38,209 nucleotides of DNA from contig JANXLV010000322.1 in assembly GCA_025355005.1 (NCBI GenBank), positions 1 through 38,209 on the forward strand, in the 5' to 3' direction. Source of the DNA: Myxococcales bacterium. GTDB lineage: Bacteria; Myxococcota_A; Polyangia; Polyangiales; Polyangiaceae. Numbering within the stretch: position 1 is the first letter of the stretch; every line of letters starts with the position of its first letter. The translations under genes and the position numbers were made by a program. A model generated the notes under the pieces. The model saw nothing but the letters and a program-made list of their open reading frames with translations. It was not told the DNA's origin and did not search any database. Below, piece by piece: positions 15,989-23,708 of this stretch.

Positions 15989-16939
15989 ATGTTTCAGAGA
16001 TCGATCAAGATTGTTTGCGCGCTCGTTCCCGTTGCCGCGGTGCTGTTCGCGTGCGCCAATTCGGAGGTCAGCGCTCGCTCGTCTCGCAAGGGCGAGGCTT
16101 GCCAGGTCACCAACGACTGCGCGGGTGGACTCTCGTGCGTGCCGCGGCCCAGCGGCGTCGCCGGTGGCGTCTGCGTGACGGGTGACTTCCAGGTCGCGCC
16201 CACGGCAAAGGAGTGCGCGATCATCCAGTGCAGCCTGCCCGTCGACTGCTGCCCGACGCCTCCGTCGAACTGCGCTTCGTTGAAGTCACAGTGCGATCTG
16301 GGCGGCACCAGCTCCGCGACCTACTGCGCGCAGTACAAGGCGCAGTGTCAGTGCGACGGCACCGCGTACGCATGCACCGCCGGTGCGTGTATTGCGCAGG
16401 CACCTGCATGCAAGCTCGACGCGGACTGCGCGTCGAACGCGTGCGTGTCCAGCAAGTGCGTTCAGTGCAAGACCAACGACCAGTGCGGCGGTGGCAGCAC
16501 GTGCGTGAGCGGGGAGTGCGTGAAGGGATGCACGCTGGACTCCGAGTGCCCGTCGTTCAAACGATGCTCGTCGGGTCAGTGCGTCGAGGGCACATGCAAG
16601 TCGGATCGCGAGTGCGTCGCGGCGACGGGCAGCGTCGAAGCGAAGTGCAACACGACGACCACGAAGTGCACCGTGCCGTGCCAGACGGACCTCGAGTGCG
16701 GGTCGAGCCAGGACTACAACTTCTACTCTTGCGTCTCGAACGAGTGCGTCTACACGGGCTGCGACAGCGACAAGATGTGCGAGCTTTACTACCAGCGATC
16801 CAGCGTCGGGACTGGGTCGGGCACGGGCACGGGCACGGGCACGGGTGGGACTGGTGGGACCGGTGGGACTGGTGGGACTGGCTCCACCAACCCCGCCAAG
16901 ATTGTTTGTCGCGACAAGGTGGCGGCCGCTACCAACTGA
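15989..16939 (+). CDS. Cysteine-rich predicted lipoprotein with Gly/Thr repeat tract
   Basis: 316 residues. The signal peptide ends at 'AAVLFAC', a lipobox. The body contains more than thirty cysteines in repeated small units such as 'CVSSKCVQCKTNDQCGGG' and 'CTLDSECPSFKRCSSGQC', the disulfide-rich knob pattern seen in many myxobacterial surface proteins. Near the C-terminus a Gly/Thr tract of about 25 residues, encoded by hexamer and nonamer DNA repeats, precedes 'STNPAKIVCRDKV'. It is probably displayed on the cell surface and held together by disulfides. No enzyme motif is seen. Transcription may come from the sigma-54-like element upstream. The next gene starts about 50 bases downstream. 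Confidence 0.88.
   Translation: MFQRSIKIVCALVPVAAVLFACANSEVSARSSRKGEACQVTNDCAGGLSCVPRPSGVAGGVCVTGDFQVAPTAKECAIIQCSLPVDCCPTPPSNCASLKSQCDLGGTSSATYCAQYKAQCQCDGTAYACTAGACIAQAPACKLDADCASNACVSSKCVQCKTNDQCGGGSTCVSGECVKGCTLDSECPSFKRCSSGQCVEGTCKSDRECVAATGSVEAKCNTTTTKCTVPCQTDLECGSSQDYNFYSCVSNECVYTGCDSDKMCELYYQRSSVGTGSGTGTGTGTGGTGGTGGTGGTGSTNPAKIVCRDKVAAATN
16819..16879 (+). repeat. Coding tandem repeats (GGGCAC x4, GGTGGGACT x4)
   Basis: Four perfect copies of GGGCAC (16819-16842) are followed, after one base, by four copies of GGTGGGACT (16844-16879, one with a T-to-C change). They encode alternating Gly-Thr and Gly-Gly-Thr units in the tail of the Cys-rich lipoprotein. Both unit lengths are multiples of three, so copy-number change would lengthen or shorten the linker without a frameshift. 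Confidence 0.9.
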
Positions 16940-16990
16940 CGGCGCGCCTGGTTTTTGGCCGGTTTGGGGCGCGGCACGTACGCTCCGGCG

Positions 16991-17374
16991 ATGACCCGCT
17001 CCGTCATCCCGCTCGTCGTCGTCGCGCTCGCGCTCTGCCTTCCCGCGTGCCTCTATACAGATGTTCGCGCCCCGCTGTCGTACGGGTCCGCGACCCCGGG
17101 TGATGCGAACGGGAGCCTCGGGAAAGAGGTGAAGGGCTCCGCGTGCAACGTAGGCATCCTCTGGCTCGTCGCGTTCGGCGACGGCGGCTACGACGCGGCG
17201 GTGAGGGACGCGCGCGCCGGCACGAACGCGGCGTTCCTCGTCGACGTCAAGGCAGACACCACCTACAAGAACGTCCTCCTCGGCGCCTACCAGAAGCAGT
17301 GCACGGAGATCACCGCTCGCATTCCCGGTCCGACCGCGGCCGGTCCCGCGAGCTCCGCCGGCGTTGCGCCGTGA
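16991..17374 (+). CDS. TRL-like family lipoprotein, copy 1
   Basis: 127 residues. The signal peptide ends 'VALALCLPAC', a lipobox, followed by 'LYTDVRAPLSYGSATPG'. The pattern 'GSACNVGILWLVAFGDGGYDAA' and later 'YKNVLLGAYQKQCTEITAR' fits the TRL-like family of small bacterial lipoproteins, whose function is unknown. The ATG at 16991 is preferred because it starts the signal peptide. The gene ends in an overlap (GTGA) with a second TRL-like gene, so both are made together. A TTTTGGCCGG string is 28 bases upstream of the ATG. Confidence 0.8.
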   Translation: MTRSVIPLVVVALALCLPACLYTDVRAPLSYGSATPGDANGSLGKEVKGSACNVGILWLVAFGDGGYDAAVRDARAGTNAAFLVDVKADTTYKNVLLGAYQKQCTEITARIPGPTAAGPASSAGVAP

Positions 17375-17838
17375 GGTGGGCGGCCTCCGCGGCGTTGATG
17401 ATGACGGGCTGCGCGACACCCATCATGCCGCAGCCATCAGGTGGGACCATCCTCCACGCGACGACGGACGCCGCGCAGTATCGCTCTGCGCTTCCGCGAG
17501 ACGCCGTTCACAAGGACGGTCCACGACGCGACGCGTACGGAAGATCGTGTCAGTGGGGGCTCACGTTTCCCATCTCGCCTCCCACCCCGTTCTACGGCAG
17601 CAACTACGCGGTCCAGTACCTGCCCACGAAGCAGCCGCTGGAGATCCACTTCGGTGACGCCGGCTTCGCGACCGCGGTGACGGAGGCGCGCAAATCCGTG
17701 CAGGATGCAGCGATCTACGACGTGCGCGTGGACCTGCACACCATCGCGCTGCTCAGCATCGTGCGCCGTGATTGCCTCGAGATCCACGCAGCCGCCGAGA
17801 CAGCGCCGACCACGAAGGCACCCGCCGAGCAGCACTAG
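17371..17838 (+). CDS. TRL-like family lipoprotein, copy 2
   Basis: 155 residues from a GTG that overlaps the preceding stop by four bases. The frame is open upstream, but only this start gives a lipoprotein signal: 'RWAASAALMMTGCATP'. The core 'GRSCQWGLTF', 'FGDAGFATAVTEAR' and 'TIALLSIVRRDCLEIHA' can be aligned piece by piece with the gene before it (GSACNVGILW, FGDGGYDAAVRDAR, YKNVLLGAYQKQCTEITA), so the two are tandem paralogues. The second has an insert 'ISPPTPFYGSNYAVQYLPTK' ahead of the FGDAG motif. Function is unknown; it is expected in the envelope. Confidence 0.78.
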   Translation: MRWAASAALMMTGCATPIMPQPSGGTILHATTDAAQYRSALPRDAVHKDGPRRDAYGRSCQWGLTFPISPPTPFYGSNYAVQYLPTKQPLEIHFGDAGFATAVTEARKSVQDAAIYDVRVDLHTIALLSIVRRDCLEIHAAAETAPTTKAPAEQH

Positions 17839-17854
17839 CAGCTAGCCAATTTAA

Positions 17855-18442
17855 CTATCGGAGCTTCTCGCATTCGGCGTGGCGGAAGCACGTCACCACG
17901 TGATCGTTGACCAGGCCCACCGCCTGCGCGAACGCGTAGACGATCACCGGGCCGCAGAAGTTGAAGCCGCGCTGCTTGAGATCCTTCGCCAGGCGTTCGC
18001 TCATCGCCGTCTGCGTCGGGATGTCGCTCTTCGTGCGGAGCTGCTTTCTCAGCTTCTTCGCGGGCTCGGCAAAGCTCCAGATGTAGCCGGAGAAGCCCGC
18101 GGGCTCCTTCTCCATCATGTCCAGGTAGATGCGCGCGCCGCGGATGGCGGCCATGATCTTGGGGCGGCTCCGCACGATGCCAGCGTTCTCCATCAGCTTT
18201 GCGATCTTCTTCTCGTCGTAGCGCGCGATCTTCTCCGGATTGAAGCCGTCGAACGCCTTGCGGAACGCCTCACGCTTGCGGAGGATCGTGATCCACGCGA
18301 GGCCCGCCTGGAAGCCGTCGAGCACGAGCTTCTCGTAGAGCGCGCGGTCGTCGAGCTCCGGCACGCCCCATTCCTCGTCGTGGTACGCGACGTACAGCGG
18401 GTCTTCGCCGGGCCAGGTGCAGCGGGTCACTGACTTCGTCAT
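17855..18442 (-). CDS. tag: DNA-3-methyladenine glycosylase I
   Basis: 195 residues. It excises 3-methyladenine from alkylated DNA and starts base excision repair. The zinc snap ligands are present: Cys8 ('TRCTWPG'), His21 ('AYHDEEWGVPE'), and the His and Cys of 'NDHVVTCFRH' near the end. The base-recognition region reads 'LDGFQAGLAWITILRKREAF'; the position of E. coli Glu38 is Asp42 here, a conservative change found in part of the family. 'GFNFCGPVIVYAFAQAVGLV' completes the fold. It is convergent with the TRL-like gene and divergent from the next gene, so it has its own promoter. No LexA-like box is obvious upstream. Confidence 0.96.
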   Translation of the reverse strand: MTKSVTRCTWPGEDPLYVAYHDEEWGVPELDDRALYEKLVLDGFQAGLAWITILRKREAFRKAFDGFNPEKIARYDEKKIAKLMENAGIVRSRPKIMAAIRGARIYLDMMEKEPAGFSGYIWSFAEPAKKLRKQLRTKSDIPTQTAMSERLAKDLKQRGFNFCGPVIVYAFAQAVGLVNDHVVTCFRHAECEKLR

Positions 18443-18502
18443 GGCGAACGAATGTATCCGATTTTGCTTTCGGCCTGGCCCGCGCGGTCGTTACATCGGC
18501 GC

Positions 18503-18913
18503 ATGACAAACGTCGCCATTCGTCGGTATGCCGTCGCGCTCGCAGTCGTCCTTGTCTCCCTCGTGTCAGGCGTGGCGCGCGCTGACGTGCCCCCGCCGAA
18601 CATGACGTGCGGGGACAAGAAGGCGGGAGATGCGTGCGTGGACGACAGCAAGAAGGCCGGCACGTGCACGGCGCAGAAATGCACCCGCATGGGCATGGCG
18701 CCGGGACCGAACGGAACCACGGAGCGCAAGATCGTGGAGTACGACTGCACGCTCTGCGTCGTGAACGCCGCCGCGTCCCCCGCCACGTCTGGCTCGCCGG
18801 CGACACCGGGCGAGAAGAAGGGCTGCAATACGAGCGGCGCCGGCACCGGGGATGCCTCCGTGTTCGTGCTCGGCGTGCTCGGGCTCCTCGTTCGTTCTCG
18901 ACGGGCACGATAA
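18503..18913 (+). CDS. Small secreted Cys-rich protein with MYXO-CTERM-like tail
   Basis: 136 residues. A signal peptide ('RYAVALAVVLVSLVSGVARA') is followed by a mature region with cysteines in a 'CGDKKAGDACVDDSKKAGTC' style. The C-terminus has 'GCNTSGAG', a hydrophobic stretch 'SVFVLGVLGLLV' and an arginine-rich end 'RSRRAR'. This Cys, membrane helix, Arg arrangement is that of the MYXO-CTERM sorting signal, which in myxobacteria directs processing and surface anchoring. It therefore should be exported and retained at the outer surface. It is divergent from tag with 60 bases between starts. Confidence 0.78.
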   Translation: MTNVAIRRYAVALAVVLVSLVSGVARADVPPPNMTCGDKKAGDACVDDSKKAGTCTAQKCTRMGMAPGPNGTTERKIVEYDCTLCVVNAAASPATSGSPATPGEKKGCNTSGAGTGDASVFVLGVLGLLVRSRRAR

Positions 18914-18984
18914 CGCTCCGCCGGAATGGTTGGTGCTCAGATGGGATCTTCCCAGACCGGCCCGAGACCCGATACCGTGGGAAG

Positions 18985-20922
18985 GTGAGCTTCTTCTTTG
19001 GTGACTCCACGCCTCTGACCTTCGAAGGAAACTTCCTCGAGGCCTTGCGTGACGCGACCGCCTTCGCCGTGCAGATCGCGGAGGCGGACGAGACCATCGT
19101 CACCGTGGAAGCGCGCAAGGCGGAGCACGCTGCCGCCGCCGAGGCCGATTCGCGCCGCCTCGAGGCGCTCCAACGCGCGGTGCTCGCCGCGGTCGCAGGG
19201 GCGGAGAAGGGCAAGGTCACGTCGCAGACCGCGCGCTTCGCCGCGGAGCTCGCGGGTGTCGCGACCGAGCGCCACCATGCCGCGGGTGAGGCGGTGCGCG
19301 CGAAGCTCGCCGCGGATCTCGCCGCCGTGGACGCCGCGGTCGTCGCCGCGCGCCAGAAGTACGCGGTGGCGCTGGAGGGCTACCTTCGCCTCGCAGAGCC
19401 GCCCGGTTGCGAGCGCGAGATCAAGCTTGCTCTGGCTCTGAACGAAGAGACCGACGAGGAGCACTACAGCGCGGACGTGTCGGGGCGCTCGTCGCTCGGG
19501 CTGGCCTGGCACCTCGAGCTCGCGATCCCGGAGGGCTCGCCGTGGGCAACGGCGCTGCGCGTGGACCTGCTTTCGCCTTCACTTGCGATGAATGCGCCGC
19601 AGAAGACCGGCATCATCAAGAAGGAGGTGAAGCGGAAGCGGCAGAAGCTGCATCGCTGGGTGGTGACGCGCGCTACCGACGAAGGACCGCGCATGCTGGT
19701 CTCGCTCCGGCCGGACCTGGACGAGGACGCGGGCTACGACCTCTCGGTCGACCCGAAAGCTGGCACCGTCACCGCCATGCGCGTGGCCGCGAAGGATGAC
19801 CCGTCGGCGGGTCCGTTCCCCGTGGACGCGGAGGACGTCGCGCCGCTGGTCGCGTTCGTGACGAAGGTACGCGACGCGGCGCGCGGGCTTCCCCGGAGCA
19901 AGCTGGTGAGCGCGACGCTCGACGACCAGCCGTTCGACGGAACGAACACGGAGGCGCAACCGCTGCTCGTGCAGCTGGTCTCGCGCATGATCGAGGCGCT
20001 CGCGCCAATGGTCGCGGAGGTCGCCGCAAGATCGCTCGCGGACGACGAGCTGATCTTGCGCCACACGCTGGAGGATGGGCAGCGCGAAGAGATCTTCATG
20101 CCCAAGGCCATGCTGCGCGACAAGATTGCGCCGCTCGACGCCGCGCACCGCGCGCTGTTCTCACGGCTCGGCCTCGAGCCGCGTCTGCCGTCGATGCGCC
20201 CGCCCGCGATCGAGGCCCCCGTCGCGGCGGCGAACGTGGCGCGCAGCTCGGGAACGCATCGCGCGGTGGACGGGGCGCTCGCCGCCAAGGCCGCTTTGCT
20301 GCCGCCCATGCGACCGATGGTTCGTTCCCAGTTGCCGGCCCCCACCATGCCTCCGCCGCCACCGCCGGACGTTCGCAACGCGTCGCGCGTGCCTGCAGTA
20401 TCGCGCGTGCCTGCAGCGCTGCCGTCGAAGATGCAGATGCGTCCGCAGGTGCGCACCGAGCCGCTCATGCTCACGACGCGCGCCAAGAAGCGCGCATCCA
20501 CCGTGCCGCCGCGCAACGCGGAGCTGGTCACCACGCTCAAGGAGATCCGGGCGATGGCCAAGGATGGTCGCGTCGCGGAGAGCTACCGTCAGCTGGGGAT
20601 GCTGATTGGAACGGCTGCATTTGCAGCGTGCCGCGCGGATGATCGGCGGCGTGCGCTGCGCCTGCTCGTATTCGCAAAACCGCAATCGACGGCGCTGGAG
20701 GATCGCGTGCAGGCGCACAACGCAGCGGTGCCTGCGCTACAGCTCCTGGTCGTCGAGCATCATGACCCTGCCGACTACGAGATGCTCGGCATGGCGTACG
20801 TGGCGCTCGGCGAGCCGGAGAAGGCGACCGAGATCTGGAAGCGGGCGCTGGAGCTCGAACGAGGCCGCAACCCCGGCTCGGACCTCTGCGGGAGTCTGAT
20901 GCGCCGCGTGAGCGCTATTTAG
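18985..20922 (+). CDS. Large hypothetical protein with coiled coil and TPR-like C-terminus
   Basis: 645 residues, family not recognised. It opens 'SFFFGDSTPLTFEGNFLEAL'. Residues ~30-130 are an Ala/Glu-rich coiled coil. A middle domain of about 250 residues is followed by a Pro/Ala-rich linker with a poly-proline run 'MPPPPPPDVR' and a duplicated SRVPA unit. The last ~150 residues contain 'YEMLGMAYVALGEPEKATEIW', a tetratricopeptide-like repeat. No signal peptide is seen, so it is probably cytoplasmic. The start GTG at 18985 lies in 'GGGAAGGTG', with a ribosome-site-like string too close for normal spacing. The same frame is open for 126 codons further upstream but contains no better start. 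Confidence 0.8.
   Translation: MSFFFGDSTPLTFEGNFLEALRDATAFAVQIAEADETIVTVEARKAEHAAAAEADSRRLEALQRAVLAAVAGAEKGKVTSQTARFAAELAGVATERHHAAGEAVRAKLAADLAAVDAAVVAARQKYAVALEGYLRLAEPPGCEREIKLALALNEETDEEHYSADVSGRSSLGLAWHLELAIPEGSPWATALRVDLLSPSLAMNAPQKTGIIKKEVKRKRQKLHRWVVTRATDEGPRMLVSLRPDLDEDAGYDLSVDPKAGTVTAMRVAAKDDPSAGPFPVDAEDVAPLVAFVTKVRDAARGLPRSKLVSATLDDQPFDGTNTEAQPLLVQLVSRMIEALAPMVAEVAARSLADDELILRHTLEDGQREEIFMPKAMLRDKIAPLDAAHRALFSRLGLEPRLPSMRPPAIEAPVAAANVARSSGTHRAVDGALAAKAALLPPMRPMVRSQLPAPTMPPPPPPDVRNASRVPAVSRVPAALPSKMQMRPQVRTEPLMLTTRAKKRASTVPPRNAELVTTLKEIRAMAKDGRVAESYRQLGMLIGTAAFAACRADDRRRALRLLVFAKPQSTALEDRVQAHNAAVPALQLLVVEHHDPADYEMLGMAYVALGEPEKATEIWKRALELERGRNPGSDLCGSLMRRVSAI
20383..20416 (+). repeat. 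16-base direct repeat within a coding linker
   Basis: TCGCGCGTGCCTGCAG occurs at 20383-20398 and again at 20401-20416, an 18-base period. It encodes the duplicated SRVPA(V/A) unit of the Pro/Ala-rich linker. Confidence 0.85.
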
Positions 20923-20929
20923 TGGGCTC

Positions 20930-22099
20930 CTAGAGGGCTTTGCAGCAGCGAAAGCCGAGGTGATAGTTCACGTGCAGCGCGGTCTCGATCCTCTCCACGT
21001 GCCAGCGCGGGTCGAAGTTGCAGTGGTCCGGATGCGCGCTGTCCTTGAAGAGCGTGGTGGCGGGGACGGGCTCGTCGGGCTCCTTCGCGAGCTCGCGATA
21101 GAACCAGGCGCTGCCCTTCAGCTGGCTGACCTTGGTGCCGTCGGTATCCTTGCGCACCATGATCTCGGCCACGTTGCCGTGCTGATCGAACACGCCGTAG
21201 CGTGAGCGGCACTTCGGGAACGAGCCGGATGGCTCCGTGTCCGTGGTGCACGTGGACCACGTGGTGTTGGCGTCGTGGCTCACGCACCGCGTCCGGTGCG
21301 CCCGGTTCGTGTGGCAGACCTCGAGATCGAGCTGGTCACCGTAGGCGTAGCGCGTGTCCTTGCCGCCTTCGGGGTCGGCACGGCATGCGAGCGACCACTC
21401 CTCTTGCATGCAGAGCCGCTTGCCCTCCAGCTTGCACATGGTGCTCGCTGCAGACGGTGAAACCCACACGAACGGGAGCTCGCACACCCTGTTCGGAAAC
21501 TCGAAGATATCGATGCAGAATGCAGGCTTTCTTGCGCCACCGTCTCCGGCGTCGGCAGCGGGCGTGCTGGTTCGCTCCGGAAGCCAGACGGGGACCATGT
21601 TCGGGGCGCCGCAGATCGCGCGCTGCTCGGGGGTCTGGAGCACGACGTTCGCGAGACCGGCGAGGCATGAGTCGCGGCTCGTGGTGTGGAGTGACGACGC
21701 CTTGTTGCCCTGGTTCATGCGCGTGGGAGCGCCAGGGCCCACGAGCGCGTCGAGGATCATGTAGGGCCGCACCTGGAGGAGCTCCTTGTCCGTCATCGGG
21801 CGGAGCGTGAGCAGCGCAAGAAGGTCTTCGCGCCGCGTGAAATGCCCTGCCATCGGATCGCCGGCGACGACGCCTGCGGCATCCGGAGTGAACGCGTCCG
21901 CGGCATCCTTCATCCACGCATCGGGAACGTCGCCTTCCGCGCCTTCCGCTGAGGCCTCGAACGCGCCCACGGACACATCTACGGAGGAAGCGTCGACCGA
22001 GAGCGCCGAGGTCGCATCCACCGGCGGGCGGCAAGCGGCGGGCAGCGCAAGCGCGAGCCCGAAAAGCGTTGCCACACCGAACAGCCGACGACGAGTCAC
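20930..22099 (-). CDS. FGE/sulfatase-modifying-factor-like lipoprotein, probably non-catalytic
   Basis: 389 residues. The signal peptide ends 'ALALPAAC', followed by an Asp/Ala/Ser-rich linker. The C-terminal ~230 residues carry the FGE (C-type-lectin-like) pattern: 'CIDIFEFPNRVCELPFVWVS', 'RLCMQEEWSLACRA', 'YGVFDQHGNVAEI' and the terminal 'YHLGFRCC'. The domain holds about fourteen cysteines. The Cys-x4-Cys active pair of true formylglycine-generating enzymes ('CYRYRC' in human SUMF1) has no counterpart between 'HCNFDPRWHVERIET' and 'GFRCC'. A structural or binding role is therefore more likely than Cys oxidation. The GTG start follows GGGAGCG, and the upstream redoxin-like lipoprotein gene ends 25 bases away, suggesting an operon. 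Confidence 0.85.
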   Translation of the reverse strand: MTRRRLFGVATLFGLALALPAACRPPVDATSALSVDASSVDVSVGAFEASAEGAEGDVPDAWMKDAADAFTPDAAGVVAGDPMAGHFTRREDLLALLTLRPMTDKELLQVRPYMILDALVGPGAPTRMNQGNKASSLHTTSRDSCLAGLANVVLQTPEQRAICGAPNMVPVWLPERTSTPAADAGDGGARKPAFCIDIFEFPNRVCELPFVWVSPSAASTMCKLEGKRLCMQEEWSLACRADPEGGKDTRYAYGDQLDLEVCHTNRAHRTRCVSHDANTTWSTCTTDTEPSGSFPKCRSRYGVFDQHGNVAEIMVRKDTDGTKVSQLKGSAWFYRELAKEPDEPVPATTLFKDSAHPDHCNFDPRWHVERIETALHVNYHLGFRCCKAL

Positions 22100-22124
22100 G
22101 CAACGCTCCCTACCACGACCTCGA

Positions 22125-22796
22125 TCAGTACGACGGTGCGTTGGTCTTCACGAAGTCCGTTCCGAGATGAACGAACTTGGTGAAATCGTCCGGGTAGCCG
22201 TCAGAGGCGAAGAGGATCTCCATCGTTCGCGGATCGACCAGGGCGCTCCACGGTACGCCGGTGAGGCCCACGCTGGCGAGGCGACGCGCGCGCACGTCGA
22301 TCAGCGTGTTGTAGTTTGCCTTGTGCTCGGTGACCCACGCGTCCACGTCCGCGAGCTCCGGTCCGTAGCCCGCGGCTGGACCAGCGGTGATCACCGAGAG
22401 CATGATCGCGCCCTCCTTCTCCAGTCCGGGTACGAGCGACGTGATCCTGTCGGCCTCTGCTGCGCACGCGGTGCACCAGGTGGCCGCGCCCTGGATGACG
22501 ATGGCCTTCACGCGGACCGCCTTGGGGTCGTAGAAATCCGCCATGCTGAACGTCTTGAGACCCGCGGCGACGTTGCCGTGATCGTAGCCCTTGAACGCGA
22601 AGTTCTCGATGCGGTCGCCGGCGCGGCCAGTGACGCGCGCGCGCGAGCCGATGTGGTCGGTGGGGTACGGAACACCGTCCGGATTCTGCGCGCTGGCGGT
22701 CACGGCCGGATCCGGAAACTCGGGTGGCGTGCTGGAGCTTCCGCACGCGATGGCGGTCAGCGACAGGGAAACGAACGACAAAGCGAGCACGCGCAT
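22125..22796 (-). CDS. Thioredoxin-fold lipoprotein (redoxin/TlpA-like)
   Basis: 223 residues. The signal peptide 'RVLALSFVSLSLTAIAC' ends at a lipid-attachment Cys18. The body has a thioredoxin-like fold with the redox motif Cys-Thr-Ala-Cys (C108-C111, 'GAATWCTACAAEAD') and a later cis-Pro region 'VGLTGVPWSALVD'. It should act as a thiol-disulfide reductant or oxidant in the envelope. The frame is open to 22868, but the ATG at 22796 is the one that gives a proper signal peptide; 22805 is also possible. It is followed after 25 bases by the Cys-rich FGE-like lipoprotein, which could be its client. Confidence 0.83.
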   Translation of the reverse strand: MRVLALSFVSLSLTAIACGSSSTPPEFPDPAVTASAQNPDGVPYPTDHIGSRARVTGRAGDRIENFAFKGYDHGNVAAGLKTFSMADFYDPKAVRVKAIVIQGAATWCTACAAEADRITSLVPGLEKEGAIMLSVITAGPAAGYGPELADVDAWVTEHKANYNTLIDVRARRLASVGLTGVPWSALVDPRTMEILFASDGYPDDFTKFVHLGTDFVKTNAPSY

Positions 22797-22898
22797 GCGC
22801 ACCATACGGACAAGCATAGCGCGCCTGAGCGCTGTTCGCCGCGCGGTAAAATAGGACCAAAACTCCACTCCTAGGAGCTGTGCCGCTACACTTCGGGG
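22797..22898. other. Divergent promoter region
   Basis: About 100 bases between two divergent lipoprotein genes. TAAAAT on the plus strand near 22848 could be a -10 element for the 3D-domain gene; no convincing -35 is seen. Confidence 0.3.
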
Positions 22899-23708
22899 AT
22901 GCGCCTCAACGTCGTCTGTCTGGGTTTCGCGTTCGTGCTCGGTGGGTGCGCCTGGGGCTCGGGCAAGGACTGGGTCCAGTCACCGTTGCCGGAGGAAGGC
23001 AGCTCCAGCGGAGGAAGCAGCGGAGGCTCGGGTCGACCCACGTCCGGAGGCGCATCCATGGGCGCGCGCACCATCGCCGGGCCCAAGCCCCAGAGCGACG
23101 ACGAGCCCCGCGGCGCGAAGGCCACCGGCGACGTGCTCGGCGTGTTCCGCAACACGTACTACGACTTCCCGAGCGAGAAGGACTTCACGGGCGAGAAGGT
23201 GCCGCTCATGTCCGCGAGCTGCGCCAAGATCGCCGACGTCCCGCGCAGCTTCCACGACGCCGTGTGCGTGCAGGGCAGTGGCAAGCTCGCCGCTGGGCAG
23301 ACCGTGTCCTTCGCGAAGCGCGACTGCTCGTGCGCGCTCACGTGTGCGCGCACCGGACAGAAGATCTGCTTCGAGCCGCTCGACGCCGGGCGCTTTCCGT
23401 TCGGGCGCGGCGCCGCTGGTCTGGCGATCCGCCCGCTGGTGACCGTGGCAGCGGACACGGCGGTGCTCCCGCTCGGCACCGTGATCTACGTGAAGGAGTT
23501 CGACGGACTGGTGCTGCCCGGTGACAGCGCGCCGCACGATGGGTGCTTCGTCGTGGAAGATCGCGGCGGCGCGGTGAAGGGCGACCACATCGACATTTTC
23601 ACTGGCTCGCCGGAGGTCACGCGCGTCGTGAACCAGCGACTGCCGAGCAACCAGGGCGTCACCGTGGTCCGCGGCGTCGCGAAATGCGAGCGGCTCAAGG
23701 GCGCGTGA
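22899..23708 (+). CDS. 3D-domain lipoprotein (MltA C-terminal-like)
   Basis: 269 residues. The signal peptide ends at the perfect lipobox 'VLGGC'. A Ser/Gly-rich linker ('EGSSSGGSSGGSGRP') follows. Near the C-terminus 'LPLGTVIYVKEF', 'FVVEDRGGAVKGDHIDIF' match the 3D (Asp-Asp-Asp) domain, a double-psi beta-barrel found in MltA-type lytic transglycosylases and in wall-binding proteins. The three aspartates are visible (one in 'VEDRGG', two in 'GDHIDIF'). A middle region has Cys pairs ('DCSCALTCAR', 'KICFE'). The complete MltA catalytic domain is not recognised, so peptidoglycan binding or cleavage is inference. Its stop overlaps the start of a tiny lipoprotein gene. Confidence 0.82.
   Translation: MRLNVVCLGFAFVLGGCAWGSGKDWVQSPLPEEGSSSGGSSGGSGRPTSGGASMGARTIAGPKPQSDDEPRGAKATGDVLGVFRNTYYDFPSEKDFTGEKVPLMSASCAKIADVPRSFHDAVCVQGSGKLAAGQTVSFAKRDCSCALTCARTGQKICFEPLDAGRFPFGRGAAGLAIRPLVTVAADTAVLPLGTVIYVKEFDGLVLPGDSAPHDGCFVVEDRGGAVKGDHIDIFTGSPEVTRVVNQRLPSNQGVTVVRGVAKCERLKGA

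Noticed and set aside
16971..16986. Sigma-54-like string before the first TRL-like gene
   Set aside because: GGCACG is present, but the -12 half lacks the invariant GC, and it ends only four bases before the ATG.
17143..17370. Possible frameshifted single gene across the TRL-like region
   Set aside because: Both halves have their own complete lipoprotein signal and TRL-like core, so these are two overlapping genes and not one broken gene.
18607..18984. N-terminal extension of the large TPR-like protein
   Set aside because: The extension runs over the MYXO-CTERM-like gene in another frame and has a shadow composition; the GTG at 18985 starts the plausible sequence.
20923..20929. Terminator between the convergent genes at 20922 and 20930
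   Set aside because: The gap is seven bases and no stem with a T run can be formed from the flanks.
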